This document shows positions 32,339-45,335 of a stretch of DNA of 64,000 nucleotides, piece after piece. The notes under the pieces are model-generated. The model did not search any database and was not told the DNA's origin. It worked only from the letters and a program-made list of their open reading frames with translations. The position numbers were made by a program, and so were the translations under genes. Position 1 is the stretch's first letter; each line of letters begins with the position of its first letter. The stretch spans positions 10,602,001 to 10,666,000 of the forward strand of contig CM065320.1 in the NCBI GenBank assembly GCA_033032175.1, in the 5' to 3' direction. The DNA comes from Saturnia japonica. Taxonomy: Eukaryota; Arthropoda; Insecta; Lepidoptera; Saturniidae.

Positions 32339-34779
32339 TTTGTAAAGGTAGCCTCCTTATAGCCGTGATATTGCGAACGGACGCGGACCAGCCCGTATCG
32401 AACGTATCATGGAAATAGTGTCATCTGTGGAAGCGCAGTCAAATCCGTAGCATTAATGCTCGATGCGTGGCTGTCCGTGCTAGTCGGCCTTGTATGAGAA
32501 TAAAAAAACAATGATTCCTTTTCCTCAAACGTAATCGGAAATAACTAGAAGCCTTCTCCGCTGAAATTGTGTGTAGGGTTTTTATTATTTAGGATTTTTA
32601 GATAGGATTTAGGATTTATTAAATGATTTACTTTTTTTAAATTATATCTAACATTAATATTTTTATAGTTAAATATAATGGCGGCGCTCCGAAGATATTT
32701 ACTATAGAACCAATTCTTACTGAATTAGACAAATTCTTCAGTTGAAACTGTGTCTACAATTAATTACTAAATCAGACTGACCGACGACAATTTAAAATAT
32801 CTGATATACATATTTTTAGTAGAATTTGTAATGTTATATTAGCAACACTGGTTGGATTATGACTTTTATATGTACCTGCCTACTTACTTTTTAATTTTTA
32901 AAACTTTTGTTATATAAACTTTACAATTAAAATAAGTACCAAAATAAATAAACAACTAAAATAAAAAACGAGGCACTATGCTAAAAAATATCCTTGTATT
33001 AGACCTTCGTCTACAACCTGAGGAGATACCTAAAACCAAGCAACGAAAATTCAACAACAACACTCATTATTCTATGAAATTCTAAATTCTTATTCCAATG
33101 ACGAATGAGAACGGTTAATTTATCTTGCACTTAAGTTATCTTTTTGATCTCAACTATTGATTTTTGGTATTAAATATCAGCTCTACATAATTAATTGCTC
33201 TATGTTTGAAAATCATCTGTGAATCCCCAGTCAGCGCAGCACTTGGTACCGTGCGCTGTACATTTGTCACTGAAATTTCAAAAAGCTTGCGGCTTCGCGT
33301 CGCTCCAGCGGGGATGTCGCGACATAATGAGTTTAATTTCGTCAACGGCTCTTAACGTTGCACATTATTTAACTGTTCAATTAAGATAGAAGTTTTTCCG
33401 GAAAAAATAAGTTTTCTATCAGTTAAGCTTGTCTCGTTGTTCCTCGTATTAAGGGTTGAGATAGAGAATAGAGAAGTGCCTACTATTTTACAATATCTTG
33501 TTTTCGTTTTAATCGGTTTGGATATTGTATGATATTTTAGTACCTAAATGATCATACTTGGTATTTTATTCTTTTTACACTATGAAATAGTCAACATTTT
33601 GTACATTTATTGTGACAACTAATCTGATTTGTGTGTAATATTTCAATTTATCGAATAAAACTAAAAATATGTTTTATGTATTTCGTAAAAGTAAAAACAA
33701 TGTTATAATGAAATATCTTATAACCATTTGTAGTTTTCGTGTAATTTCTGAACGATTGGACCGATGAAGTTCATATTTACATAATAAAGATGACGGTTCA
33801 TAGGTATGTTACCATCCGATAGTCATTAATAAAAATCTATATTTATGGACTAAAATTATGTATATTCATAATAATCAATATTGGTTTAGTGCCATAAAAA
33901 ATCACAAAACAACACAACTATGTTGTTGATGGCATATTTAAATTTTGAACGGATAATGTTAAGTCATTGTTATGCCGCCTCCATACGACTTTCTCTCTCT
34001 CTATCTCTTTCAATTATATAGGAGTCTATGTGTGTGCGTGCGAGTACTGAGATTCCAGCAGACGAACTTCGTTCCTAACGGCAGTCCCGCGACGGCAGAC
34101 GTCTTTTTTATTTACGTTTGTTATATATAAAAATATAATTCTTGGCTCTACCTAAAACTAAAGTGTATGAACCATTTGTTTAAATTATGAATCTTGACAA
34201 AATCGCTAACCATTTACAAATTTAAATCGATCAAATCACGATTCCGCTTTAATTAACAACCACAATTAGATTTTTGTTAATAATCACAGTTAAGTGGAGA
34301 CGAAAATCGGCAATGCTACGGAGATTTCTCACGCCCCTCCGGGTTATCTGTTTCCGATTAGACTAAGAAATAAATTTTATTGTAGGCCCTGAGAAACAAA
34401 AGGGCAGGATAGGGAAACTTTGAAGATTAATTCTGCCGATAAAATTTCACGCTTCAAATCTTGTTACAACCTACTGGGAAGGCATTGCTTGGACTGATAT
34501 AGGAAACTTCCGTAGACTTAAGCAAATTTAGAATAAAAATTCTACTGTTGTCTAAGCGAAGCAGGCAATAGATAAAACACTTCTTTGATTTGATAATCAA
34601 TAAATCAAAGATTTAGAAATGTTTAATGTGATTTTTATTAATTCCTATAATATGCTGCAGACTATATTTATATTGTTTATACATAATTACAATAAAACAA
34701 TACACAAATGTATTCATGAGCATTAAGCAAATAATCTATTAAGCTTAAAGAGGTAGGACACAAAGAAATAAATGTCTTT
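32339..34779. other. Mostly unassigned sequence
   Basis: No coding region was seen. Around 33700-34100 there are fragments resembling dispersed CTAG-type repeats (GATTGGACCGATGAAG, GAACTTCGTTCC). A CT-rich microsatellite lies at about 33990-34012. Confidence 0.35.
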
Positions 34780-35012
34780 GGAGATTTCTCTGTACTTGGG
34801 TCAGCTCGACTGGTGGAATATTTCTATCCTATAGAATATCGCAGCCAAATAATCTTGGGTTGTGTTTCTGTGGTGAGTAAAGTTAATGGAGTTCTTTGGG
34901 TGTAGAGGGTTCAGTATCGGTGACGTGCTAGTGATATTACACACGTCCATAGTCTACGGTAGCCACTTAGCTTATGGCGGGCCGTATGGTTGGTCACCAC
35001 TTTAGTTATATA
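34780..35012 (+). mobile_element. CR1-type LINE 3' UTR, best copy
   Basis: AGCTCGACTGGTGGAATATT, ATCGCAGCCAAATAATCTTG, GTAGAGGGTTCAGTATCGG, TACACACGTCCATAGTCTACGG and GCGGGCCGTATGGTTGGTCACC occur in the order I know from lepidopteran CR1 LINE 3' UTRs. No ORF is left. Confidence 0.7.
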
Positions 35013-35370
35013 GCAAAAAAACTTTTTTATAATATTATTTCATTTCAAGCTCGATAAAATAACAGCAATTTAAACATTTTCAAAATTTTACTTATCTTCA
35101 CGTAAAATAACGTAAAATTCAAGAGCGGTGGTTGATGCCAATATACCACGATTTATCGAATGAAGTCGCCATCGTGCGAGTGCATAAACATGTAGGTACT
35201 ATGTGATCCGGTATTTGGATTTCTGTCTATTTCCCACAACTTGGAGTTTCATCAAAAAACTAAGACAAGGAATTTGTAATTTGCTCAGAGGTGAAAGTGA
35301 GATGTTCTAGAGTTGTCAGTTGAAGATACGTAAAACCTCGTTTTAATCAAAATATTAAATTACTAGCAAC

Positions 35371-35885
35371 CGCTCATGACTTCGTTCGTGTTAATCTTAA
35401 AAAATTGAAATGTTTGGAATGTCAAAATAAAAACTTTTTACTAAACGCATAGGAAGGTACTTAAACAAAAAATGATTTATTTTTATTTTTGTCTGTCTGT
35501 TTGTTCCGGGTAACTCCGAAACGATTGGCCCGATTTTGACGGGACGTTCTCTAGCAGATAGTTGATGTTATATGGAGCAACTTAATAACTTTTATTTCAG
35601 AAAAAGAATTAGGTTTCCGCGGAAATAAAGGTTAATTTGAAAAAAACGACGAAATTAGGGTGTTTAAATGGCGTACGCTGAGTTAGCCATAACAAATATT
35701 TATATCAAAATAATGTAGTGTATCATTGTAGATTTTAAAAATGCTTACAAAAAAGTCAGGGAGTAGTTATATCTAGATAGATCTAAGATACTAAGGATCA
35801 TCCACAATAAGCATTTTTTTTTTAAATTCATGCCCGATCGACGGCATTCCGTAGTCCACACGAGTGCAGCCACAGTCATAACTAG
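35371..35885 (+). mobile_element. Helitron-like repeat, family A, copy 4
   Basis: Begins near ACTAGCAACCGCTCATGAC, contains GTCTGTCTGTTTGTTCCGGG, CCGATTTTGACGGGACG, GCGTACGCTGAGTTAGCC and GACGGCATTCCGTAGTCC, and ends ATAACTAG. Copy 1 has a similar upstream AGCAACCGCCCGCGAC, so these two may share a variant 5' end. Confidence 0.6.
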
Positions 35886-36415
35886 TTATCGATATAAATT
35901 TTATAAATAATAAAACAGTGTACTACACTCTGGAAGAACGTAGCTTTGTATCAATGAAAGAATTTTCAGAATCGGATCAGTAGTTCTAGACATTACCGCA
36001 TACAAACAAACAAACATCTGACTCTCTATAATATTGGTAGATATAAATATCGATTCTTATTTTTTCATTGATTTTGCTAATCTTTCAATGCATGTAATAA
36101 AAATATATTGGTGTGTACCTAATTAATACATACTAATATTTGTATTTCTATTCTTTATCCGATTGCGAAGTCTACATCTTTAATTTGGCTCAGCGAGTAG
36201 GAAAAGAGAGGCCCGTGGTCCCCAAGGTCCCGCGGGACTGCGCCTTTTTATGGCTTCTTTCAAGCTGACAGCGCTTTAATGTACGCTAAGGAGTATTTTA
36301 TATCTTTTAGTTCTTTCTTCCAAAGGAAAAGGGTTGATTTAGCGTGTGACACACTTCTGATAACGGAGAAGATAAGCCCGTCTTGGATTTATTTACTTTT
36401 TCGTTTATTTCGAAA

Positions 36416-36735
36416 CAATGATGGCTCAGTGGTAGCATGTACGGACATAGTGTCGATCGACGTGAGTTCGAGGACCCCTGCGATGAACCTGGGCTTTCGG
36501 TGAAGGAAAACGCAGTGATGAAAACCATAGTATGGTGGTAGGGTTTTTTCTAATACCCTCCTGGCTAGCTACTACCCTCAAGTTGAAAGTCTGTCGCCAA
36601 GCACCTTTAGATGTGTTTTGGCAGCTGCAATTGAGAACCAGATTTTTTACTAAGCTTTGCGTGTGTTGTTGGTATTTCTTGGCATCGACACTAAAAGATG
36701 TGGTAAAATTGTGTCCATATGCAAAACCTATCACT
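36416..36735 (+). mobile_element. tRNA-derived SINE, family 1, best copy
   Basis: Box A-like GGCTCAGTGGTAGCATG and box B-like GTGAGTTCGAGGACCCC lead into GAACCTGGGCTTTCGGTG. The body follows: ATAGTATGGTGGTAGGG, CCTCCTGGCTAGCTACTACC, TTTGGCAGCTGCAATTGAG and GGCATCGACACTAAAAG. This is the most complete copy in the window. Open frames on both strands here are incidental. Confidence 0.75.
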
Positions 36736-36900
36736 TATACTTAATATAATAAAGCGGAAAAGTTTTTTTGTTTGTTTTTTGTTTAAACACGATAATCCCT
36801 GGATCTACCAGTCGGATTCGAAAAAAAAATTCTGTATATGATAGCAAGACTCTCGATGAATAGTTATAGGCTTCAATTCCCAGCTAGCCTTAAATATTGA
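36736..36900 (+). mobile_element. Short dispersed repeat, family Z
   Basis: TTAATATAATAAAGCGG, TTTGTTTGTTTTTTG, CTGGATCTACCAGTCGGATTCG and AATAGTTATAGGCTTC recur in similar order at 45.1 kb and 51.6 kb. Origin unknown; probably non-autonomous DNA or Helitron-type. Confidence 0.4.
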
Positions 36901-37092
36901 TTTTTGTACGTAAGTCGGAAGTCAAAGCTCTCGCGAACTGCTTTATCCATGTGAGCTGGCTTATCGGTTAATGATAGGTAAATACAAGATTCTACAAAAA
37001 TATTGGTCATTAGTATATCAAAAAAAGTCACCGACTTATAAACTTATATATAAGCTACAATAAGGTAATTTGCAATTTTTTCTTATTGAAGA

Positions 37093-37609
37093 CTAGCTGT
37101 GCCCGTGTCTTCACTCACGTGGACTACAGAATGCCCGCGCGAGTCTTTCTCCCCTGCTCCTGGCTATTTTAAAGACAAAAATGCTTATTGCGGGTGTTTC
37201 TTTTAAAGATATATTTATACTCTCCCGGACTTTCTTGTAGATATTTTTAATACCTATAATTATTTATTACATTAAAATTCTATATCTATTATGGTTTACT
37301 CAGCGTAAGCCATTTAAGCTCCCGAATTTATTCACCATGACCAGTTTTTTTTTATTTGTGTGGAACCCTAATTATTCATCTAAAATAAAAGTAGCCTAAG
37401 TTACTCTATATAAAATCAGCTATCTACCGGTGAAAGTCCCATCAAAATCGGTCCTACCGTTTCGGAGATCACCCGGAACAAACAGACAGACAAAAAATTT
37501 AAAAGTGGGTGTTTTGTTATAGGTATCGTAGATAATTTCATACGCATGTAGTAAAATGCTGTTATTTTGACATTACAAACAGACACTTCAATTTTATTAA
37601 TTGTATAGA
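37093..37609 (-). mobile_element. Helitron-like repeat, family A, copy 5
   Basis: On the minus strand it starts TCTATACAATTAATAAAATTG, then GTTCCGGGTGATCTCCG, CCGATTTTGATGGGAC and GGCTTACGCTGAGTAAACC, and ends GGGCACAGCTAG followed by T. It has a complete 5' TC and 3' CTAG. Confidence 0.7.
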
Positions 37610-37669
37610 TTAACAAATAATTTATGAGCATTATTTTTAAGCATGGGTTAATGGAACGGTCCATTAAAA

Positions 37670-38215
37670 GTTACTTCATCATAAAGAACATTTAATAACA
37701 AATAAACTTTATGTGTGTCTATCTGTCTGTCTGAAAGCGATAAACTCAAAAACTACCAAACGAATTTTCATACTGGTTTCATCAATGGACGGTGTGATTT
37801 ATGAGGAATATTTAGGTATATAAATCATTATTATCTTATGTAAATTGACTGAAATATGACGATGATTGTCGAAGGTGTCGAAAGAAATCATGCTGATTGG
37901 AAAATTAACTGGCCAGTGCCTCGTAAACCAATAGAGTTATATGTATTACGGAATTATTCCTCTCAATAAGAAAATTTATTAAATGTAGTAACGCTAACTG
38001 AAGAAATAGTTAATAATTAAATAATGAAAAAAGTTCATCCCGACTTAACAGAGACAGAACTACATAAAAGAATGACAATACAAGGATGTATGTGACGCTT
38101 AGTGGGAAAACGATACAGAGGGGACAATAGTTTTATTTTTATCGTGAGAGACGAATAACCAACTGAAATTGGCGGGGGGTTGGCGCCGAGCGGCTGCTTG
38201 AACGAATATATAGCC
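37670..38215. other. Possible degenerate dispersed repeat
   Basis: TGTCTATCTGTCTGTCTG and GATAAACTCAAAAACTACC resemble the opening of short lepidopteran repeats. The rest, including a GC-rich GGCGGGGGGTTGGCGCC near 38172, is unassigned. Confidence 0.3.
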
Positions 38216-38769
38216 TATTAAACGAAGAACCTCATTTCATATAATATTACGGGGAAAAAATCACTTTTATTAGAGGTAGACTATGTCTTGTAATCATCCC
38301 ACGCAGATAAATTGTTGATTTCGGTATAATAAGGTAAATTATTTGTATACATGAATTCAGAATTATTTTTTGTACGTAAATAAACATTATTTCCGTAGGT
38401 ATATACCTAAACGATGTCTGATACAATTAACATGATAATATGATTCGATATTTTTATTTTTATTTATATTTTATTTTCAACGAACTTCATCAAAATAGAG
38501 TTACAATTTAAAAATAAGATTATTAGTTATATTTATTTACTTTAAGGATTTTGATTAATTATTTCTATAGCAATAACTTTTAACTTGATAATTTACCTTT
38601 ATTATGTTTAAAATAATCTGCTATTTTTTCGTACCTACCTAACTTACAGTCTACTCTTATAATGTTATCATTATCTTGATATCTTAGGTATAAAATTTAT
38701 TGAATTATTGTGATTATCGCATGCTGCGACAGTTCCAGTTATTGAGAAAGGACATAAATTTATAAGAAA

Positions 38770-39247
38770 CTAGCTTTGCCCGCGGTTTCGCTCACGTGGA
38801 CTAAAGAATGTCATCAATCGGGCACACATTCAAATATTGCTCCCCTGCTCCCGGCTGTTTTAAAAACAAAAAATATTGTGGGTGTTCCTTAGAAGATAGA
38901 CATATACTATGTAGGTATTTTTGATGTCTAAAATTATGTAATACATTATTTTTTTATATATTTTATGGTTTACTCAGCGTAAGCCATTTAAGCGTTCGAA
39001 TTGATTTACCATGACTAGTTTTTTTTATTTGCCCGGAACTCCAATTCTTTTTCTAAAATAAAAGTAGCCTAAGTTACTCCTTATAACATCACCTATCAAC
39101 CAGTGAAAGTCCCGTCAAAATCGGTCCCAAGACATTCGGACATATAAAAATTTTAAACGTGGGTTTTTTGTCATAAGTGTCGTATATACATTCATATGCA
39201 TTTAGTGCAAACATACATATCATTTTTATTAATTGTATATAGATAGA
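38770..39247 (-). mobile_element. Helitron-like repeat, family A, copy 6
   Basis: The plus strand opens CTAGCTTTGCCCGCGGTTTC and contains GGTTTACTCAGCGTAAGCC and GTCCCGTCAAAATCGGTCCC. It closes near AATTGTATATAGATAG, the degenerate 5' end. Order and orientation are as in copy 5. Confidence 0.65.
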
Positions 39248-41956
39248 TTATAAGTCTCACCATGTTCGGTACGATGCGACCTAATGTCGACTTTGGGTAA
39301 GCTGCTGATTTTGACAAAGCGACAAACTTGCGACAAGGAATTGGAGTCACACCTTAACAAGCTAGTATTTACAAATTTACAACAAATTTAAATAAACATT
39401 TAACCGAACATTCAAAGTGTGTCCAGTTAACACATTGCAGTCCCAACCCTCTCAGACAGAAATTTTAACATAATCATTTTTAGAAATCTCGTTTAATAAA
39501 AAAAAGTACTAAATATCCAATTAGTTAATTATTTCAAAGTCTTTTAAAATAGTGTTTTTGACCAAAGTCAAAGAACACCACTGTATATTATATATGGGAA
39601 AATGTAGATCTATATATATAAAAGATATGTGAAGTTTGTACTTATATCAAGCGAAGACATACTATACAAGTGCAGAAATAAAGTACCTAATGAAATCGAT
39701 AACTTTTCACTTATTTAATGTTCCTAATAAATCCAGCGAATGAACAAGGAATAATAATAAATACAAGTAAGTACAAACAATTATTCGAATACTTTTATCG
39801 CATGAATTAGATTAACAAAAAACAGGCACATTTCTCTCGATAAGAGTTATATTCGTTTTAATGTATTTTTACTAGTAACAAAGAGCAGACAGCAAAAGGA
39901 AACCGTAATGAGAAAATGAGAATTGAATTTCCTTTGTCAGCTCTCAACTGGAAACTATGCACATTGAATGAAACAAAATATCATTTACTTTTAATCATAT
40001 TTTTTAACAGTTAGCGAGATATAATTTTACTTATTTTATTATTTGATAAATTTTATCTTATTTATATATTTTTAGCCATAGACATATTTAATACAAAATA
40101 CCTGTAAAATATAATTTTTGAATTGAACCTGATTTATCAATTTTAGTTAAAACGATTAAATTATGCAACCTGAAAGTGGCTTTCGTTTTAAATTATATTT
40201 TTTAGGCAAGTATCTAAAGATATACTTATAATGTATGTTCCATTTACATAGTTGAATACTGGTTAACAATATATTTTAATATTATTAAAACTTTATTAAA
40301 ATTAATTTCTCCTCACGATGTTGGTAAGAATTAAGGGTCTGTCTCGTTCTTTTACCTAGCTAAATGACTTATGATAAATAGAAATGACACGAACCGCTAC
40401 CCCTGTGTGACCCTTGAGTATTTGTTGTAATTTGCTATTCTGGTCCCAATGTTTATTATTATGGTTTCATTCAATACCAAATAAAGAAAGATTAAATGTT
40501 AGATTAATTTTAAATTATTATTTGTTAGCAAAATGTGACTCTCTAATAATAAAAAAAAAAACTATGTATTTTATTTGAAATTCATTTATATATTATAGTT
40601 CTGTTTTTAAAACTGATGAATTTAAAAATAAGTTATACCTATGTTTTGTTTAACACTGTTTTAATATGGAATGTACTGTATATACCTACTACCTTATTAA
40701 TTAAATGATATTTATAACAATACAATTTTCAATTAAATAAATACAATTTAATTACCATTTACAGTTATTACCGGCTAAAAATATTTCAACATTCTTGTTA
40801 GCGACTAATGGGTAACAAAACCAGTGAAATGCAGTCTCTCATTATAAATGTAAATTATTGATGTCGTTAAATAATTGGAATTCATATGATGGGTTTTGTT
40901 TTCGTATTGCATTCAAATGACTTTTTCAATAAAATGTAAGTGAAACAAAATTAACTATTAATAGTTAAACTAATAATTGGAACGTTGTACTAAGGGTTTT
41001 GTAAATAATAGTGTCAGAAATGCTTCGCTTGCTAACTTATCCCACGCCAAAAAAAACCTGGGTAGTATGGAATAGAAATTGTAAAAGAAATATAGCGTCA
41101 ATTTTTTTTGGTATTCTATACCTATTGATAATAATTATTAATCCGTAGTAGTTGCTCTAATGTCAAAATCAATTACTTATATTCGACAAGATATAACTTT
41201 TTAATTTTATTATTATGCTATTAGCATTTTCACGCGACTTCATCTGCGTATTTTTCATACTACGTCCTTCTCCAGGTCTCAGGCTACTTGTATGCCAATC
41301 TTCAATGCGATAGCTTCAGAGTTTTGAATATTAGTATGGATTTAAACTATTTTAAGAGTTTTGTTTTAACAACGTGTAATTGAATACATACAAGACAAGT
41401 AAGTATACCTACTTATTTTTATTTATTGACATAATATGATCTCGTTTTCTTTGAATAATCAATATTATTAATCAAAAAATGTTATATTAATAACGAAGAC
41501 ACATTTTAGTACATTGTAGACTGTTAATGGAATTCAATATTGAACATAAACTTAGGTATTATGAACATGTTATTCTCAAAAATTATCCTAATAAAGCCCT
41601 AAAATACTACGACACGACGGCTCCATTGTCATCAGGTCGCCATTTTGCAGGATAGCCGATAATGGAAGCAATTAAAATGTATGGAGGCTTAACTGCAGTG
41701 CCCTGTGCCGAAATTAATTTATAGTCATGCCAAAATAGCCCCATTTTCCGGATGTATCTCCCTCACTGGTGCGTTCATATCTTGTAAACGCTCTGTTTAG
41801 TATTTGTTCGTAATTTAATACTATTCAATTGCACTTTTGAAATACATTCATACTTTTGTTACAACTAATACTCAAATATTATTTTTAAGTGCATATTTAA
41901 CTTAATATGCTTACAAAGTAAGTAAATAATTAAGTACGTAATATTTCTATGTGTCT
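39248..41956. other. Mostly unassigned AT-rich sequence
   Basis: No gene was seen. Around 41235-41340, CACGCGACTTCATCTGCG and TATGCCAATCTTCAATGCG resemble fragments of CTAG-type lepidopteran repeats. The remainder is not recognised. Confidence 0.35.
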
Positions 41957-42152
41957 ATATTATCTATTATGCCGTGGTGGTTCCGGCTTAGAATTGACCC
42001 CTCCATCTCTACCTGTATATGTCGTAAGAGGCGACTAAGGGGGAAAAAAACTAGGGGATGGGCAGCAGCATCCCCCACTTAAACAACAAAAAGCAATATC
42101 TGCACTCGCCAACCCGCGTGCCCAGCGTGGCGAGTATGGGCAAATCCCCCCT

Positions 42153-45106
42153 ATGAAAACGACAAGAACGTCCAGGCCCCCAGTCCCCGGCGGCCCCGCT
42201 ATTCCTAGTTTCGATAGCGGCTATGGTAACGGCGGGGCAGGGGGTGCTAAGAATCCCCGGAAGAGTTCCAGCTACCGACCCCCACGACAACTGGCCCTGG
42301 CAACATATAATAATCGCACTTTGAGGACTGACGAGAAGATTATCGAACTGGAAGAGGAAATAGACAAGTTACGCTGGGATCTTATAGGATTATCAGAAGT
42401 CCGAAGAGAGGGTGAGGACATGATAATCATGAAATCCGGTAACTTGTTCTATTACAGGGAGGGCGACCAACAGTCCCTAGGTGGTGTTGGGTTCATCGTC
42501 CGGAAGTCTCTCATTAACAACATCGTGACCATCGACAGTGTGTCGAGCAGGGTAGCGTACCTGATACTCAGAATATCCAAAAGATATTCGTTGATGGTCA
42601 TACAGGTTTACGCACCGACCTCGGCACACCCTGATGATGAAGTGGAGGTTTTGTATGAGGACATTAGTAGGGCCATACATACCGCGAAAACCCACTTCAC
42701 TGTTGTAATGGGAGACTTTAACGCAAAGCTGGGCAAAAGAGATGGTGAAGAGTTGGGAATGGGGCAATTTGGTTATGGGCAACGGAACCCTAGGGGCCAG
42801 AGGTTGGCCGATTTTATGGAGAAAGAGGGACTCTTTATGATGAACTCTTTCTTCCAGAAGCCACCTCATAGGAAATGGACCACGAAAAATGAGATATACT
42901 TCATCATGACCACGAAGAGACAAATATTCAATGATGTCACTGTGATCCACAGAGTGAAAACCGGCATTGATCACCGAATGGTTAGAGGCATATTGAATAT
43001 CAATCTAAAAATAGAAAGGTCTCGCCTGATGAAGTCTACGCTCCGACCCTCTAATGCTCAACTCCAAAACCCCGAAAGCTTTCAACTCGAATTGAAAAAC
43101 CAATTCGATTGCCTAGATAGTTGCGTCTCCGTAGATGATATTAGTAATAGGCTGGTGGAAACTGTCCATGAGGTTGGGTCCAAGTTCTTTAAAACTCACC
43201 GTAGCAATAGGGCTCAAAAGATATCAGATCAAACCCGAAAACTCATGGCGGATCGGCGTGGTATGGCGCTGCAGTCTTCCGATGACGTTAAGTCCTATAG
43301 GCAGCTCAATAGATCTATTCATATATCCTTGCGACACGATGTCCGGTCTTACAATACCAAAAGTATTAAAGAGACGATAGAGCGGAATAAAGGCTCCAAA
43401 GTGTTCGCAAGGAATGCATCTATTGGGCAGAGCCAGTTGACGAAGCTGAAAATGGATGATGGCAGCGTAGCGTCCACCAAGCCAGAGGTATTAAGGGAGA
43501 TCGAAAGGTTCTATGGGCAGTTATATACCTCTTCAACTAAGCCTGTTACCAGCCCGGCTAAAGATCCGAGAGCCGGGCTGACCCAACACTATACCGAAGA
43601 TATCCCCGCATTCACCCTGTACGAGATAAGGATGGCCCTTAAGCAGCTTAAGAACAACAAGGCGCCGGGTGATGACGGAATTACATCAGAGCTTCTTAAA
43701 GCGGGTGGAACACCGGTACTTAAGGTCCTGCAGAAGCTCTTTAATTCCGTTATACTCGAGGGCAAAATGCCGGAAACGTAGGGCGGCAGCGTGGTGGTCC
43801 TGTTATTCAAGAAAGACGATAAAACCTTATTGAAGAACTATCGGCCCATCTCGTTCTGAGCCATGTTTATAAGCTGTTTTCGAGGGTCATCACGAATCGT
43901 CTCGAGCACAAGTTTGATGACTTCCAGCCTCCCGAACAAGCCGGTATCCGAAAAGGCTTTAGCACCGTAGACCACATCTATACGCTACGGCAGATTATAC
44001 AGAAGACTGAGGAGTATAATCTGCCTTTATGCTTAGCGTTCGTGGACTACGAAAAAGCCTTTGATTCGGTCGAAACCTGGGCAGTGTTGCAGTCTCTACA
44101 GCGGTGCCGTATTGACTATCGATATATCGAAGTGTTGAAGTGCTTGTACAACAACGCCACCATGTCGGTCTGAGTACAAGAGCAGTGCACGAAGGCAATT
44201 CCTTTGAGAAAAGGCGTTAGGCAGGGAGACGTAATATCTCCGAAACTGTTTACCGCCGCTCTAGAGGACGCCTTCAAGCTCCTGGAATGGCAAGGACTCG
44301 GCATCAATGTCAATGGCGAGCACATCACTCACCTTCGATTTGCTGACGACATCGTAGTCATGGCAGAATCGCTGGAAGTTCTTGGCACAATGCTCGATGG
44401 CCTCGACAAAGTTTCTCAACAGGTGGGCCTTAAAATGAACATGGACAAGACGAAAATCATGTCGAATGTCCATGTGGTGCCCACCTCAGTATCGGTTGGG
44501 AACTCTTGTCTAGAAGTTGTTGAAGAATATGTCTACCTGGGACAAACAGTCCAGTTAGGTAGGTCCAACTTTGAAAAAGAGGTCAGTCGACGAATCCAAC
44601 TCGACTGGGCAGCGTTCGGGAAACTGCGCGACGTCTTCTCGTCCAAAATACCTCAGTGCCTCAAGACGAAAGTCTTTGACCAGTGTGTGTTGCCAGTGAT
44701 GACATACGGCACAGAGACGTGGTCGCTCACTGTGGGCCTCATAAGAAAGCTCAAGGTCGCTCAGCGAGCTATGGAGAGGGCTATGCTTGGTGTTTCTCTA
44801 CGAGATCGAATCAGAAATGAGGAGATCCGTTGACAAACTAAGGTAACCGACATAGCCAAAAGGATTAGCAAGTTGAAGTGGCAGTGGACGGGGCACATAG
44901 TTCGGAGAACTGACGGCCGTTGGGGCAGAAAGGTTCTCGAGTGGAGACCACGCACCGGAAAGCGCAGCGTAGGACAGCCCCCCACTAGATGGAAAGACGA
45001 CATAATAAAGTTCGCTGGGAGCCGTTGGGTGCAGGCCGTACAAGATCGGTCGCTCTGGAGATCTATGGGGGAGGCCTATGTTCAGCAGTGGACGTCCTGC
45101 GGCTGA
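42153..45106 (+). pseudogene. RTE endonuclease-reverse transcriptase, inactivated
   Basis: The protein would nick target DNA and copy its own RNA from the nick. The first frame (42153-43781, 542 codons) holds the AP-endonuclease domain: A-T-Y-N-N-R-T-L, G-L-S-E-V-R-R, Y-A-P-T-S, M-G-D-F-N-A-K-L-G and G-I-D-H-R. It then enters reverse transcriptase motif 1 (N-N-K-A-P-G-D-D-G-I). A TAG stop lies at 43779-43781. After Y-R-P-I-S a one-base loss near 43856 shifts the frame. From 43859 the reading has F-V-D-Y-E-K-A-F-D (motif A), R-K-G-V-R-Q-G-D (motif B) and L-R-F-A-D-D-I (motif C). TGA stops fall at 44171-44173 and 44831-44833, and the natural end is at 45106. The endonuclease also departs from the usual S-D-H and N-E-I-D patterns (I-D-H; N-E-I-Y). 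It cannot make a working protein. Confidence 0.93.
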
Positions 45107-45125
45107 AATGATGATGATGATGATG
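45107..45125 (+). repeat. (ATG)n tail of the RTE element
   Basis: About six ATG/TGA trinucleotides follow the ORF stop almost immediately, a hallmark of RTE 3' ends, and run into the target duplication. Confidence 0.85.
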
Positions 45126-45135
45126 ATATTATCTA

Positions 45136-45335
45136 CTTAATATTATAAAGCGCAAGAGATGTTTTATCTTGTTTGTTTGAATGCTATTACCTCTGGAACT
45201 AGCAGTCGAATTAGAATATTTATCTATGATACTAGTTTGGTAAGTTGGTTTTGACAAACAGATAAATGAATGTAAGCCCCAGAACAAGTCGAGGGCTTAC
45301 AATAGTCACGAATTTATACAAACCAACTTCCGCAT
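45136..45335. repeat. Family Z repeat with nested hairpin
   Basis: TTAATATTATAAAGCGC, CTTGTTTGTTTGAATG and CTCTGGAACTAGCAGTCG match the 36.7 and 51.6 kb copies. Downstream, AAGTTGGTTT (about 45242) pairs with AAACCAACTT (about 45321), enclosing GTAAGCCC/GGGCTTAC (45274-45301). Confidence 0.45.

Larger units (their letters stand above)
41967..45125 (+). mobile_element. Full-length RTE-type LINE with 10 bp target duplication
   Basis: The 3.16 kb insertion is bracketed by ATATTATCTA (41957-41966 and 45126-45135). It starts near GCCGTGGTGGTTCCGGC with the AGAGGCGACTAAGGGGG leader seen in lepidopteran RTE elements. It has a single long ORF for endonuclease plus reverse transcriptase and ends in (ATG)n, the short simple-sequence tail typical of RTE. 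It inserted at the edge of a family Z repeat that continues at 45136. Confidence 0.92.

Noticed and set aside
42477..42974. 165-codon minus-strand frame
   Set aside because: Antisense shadow of the RTE endonuclease coding region.
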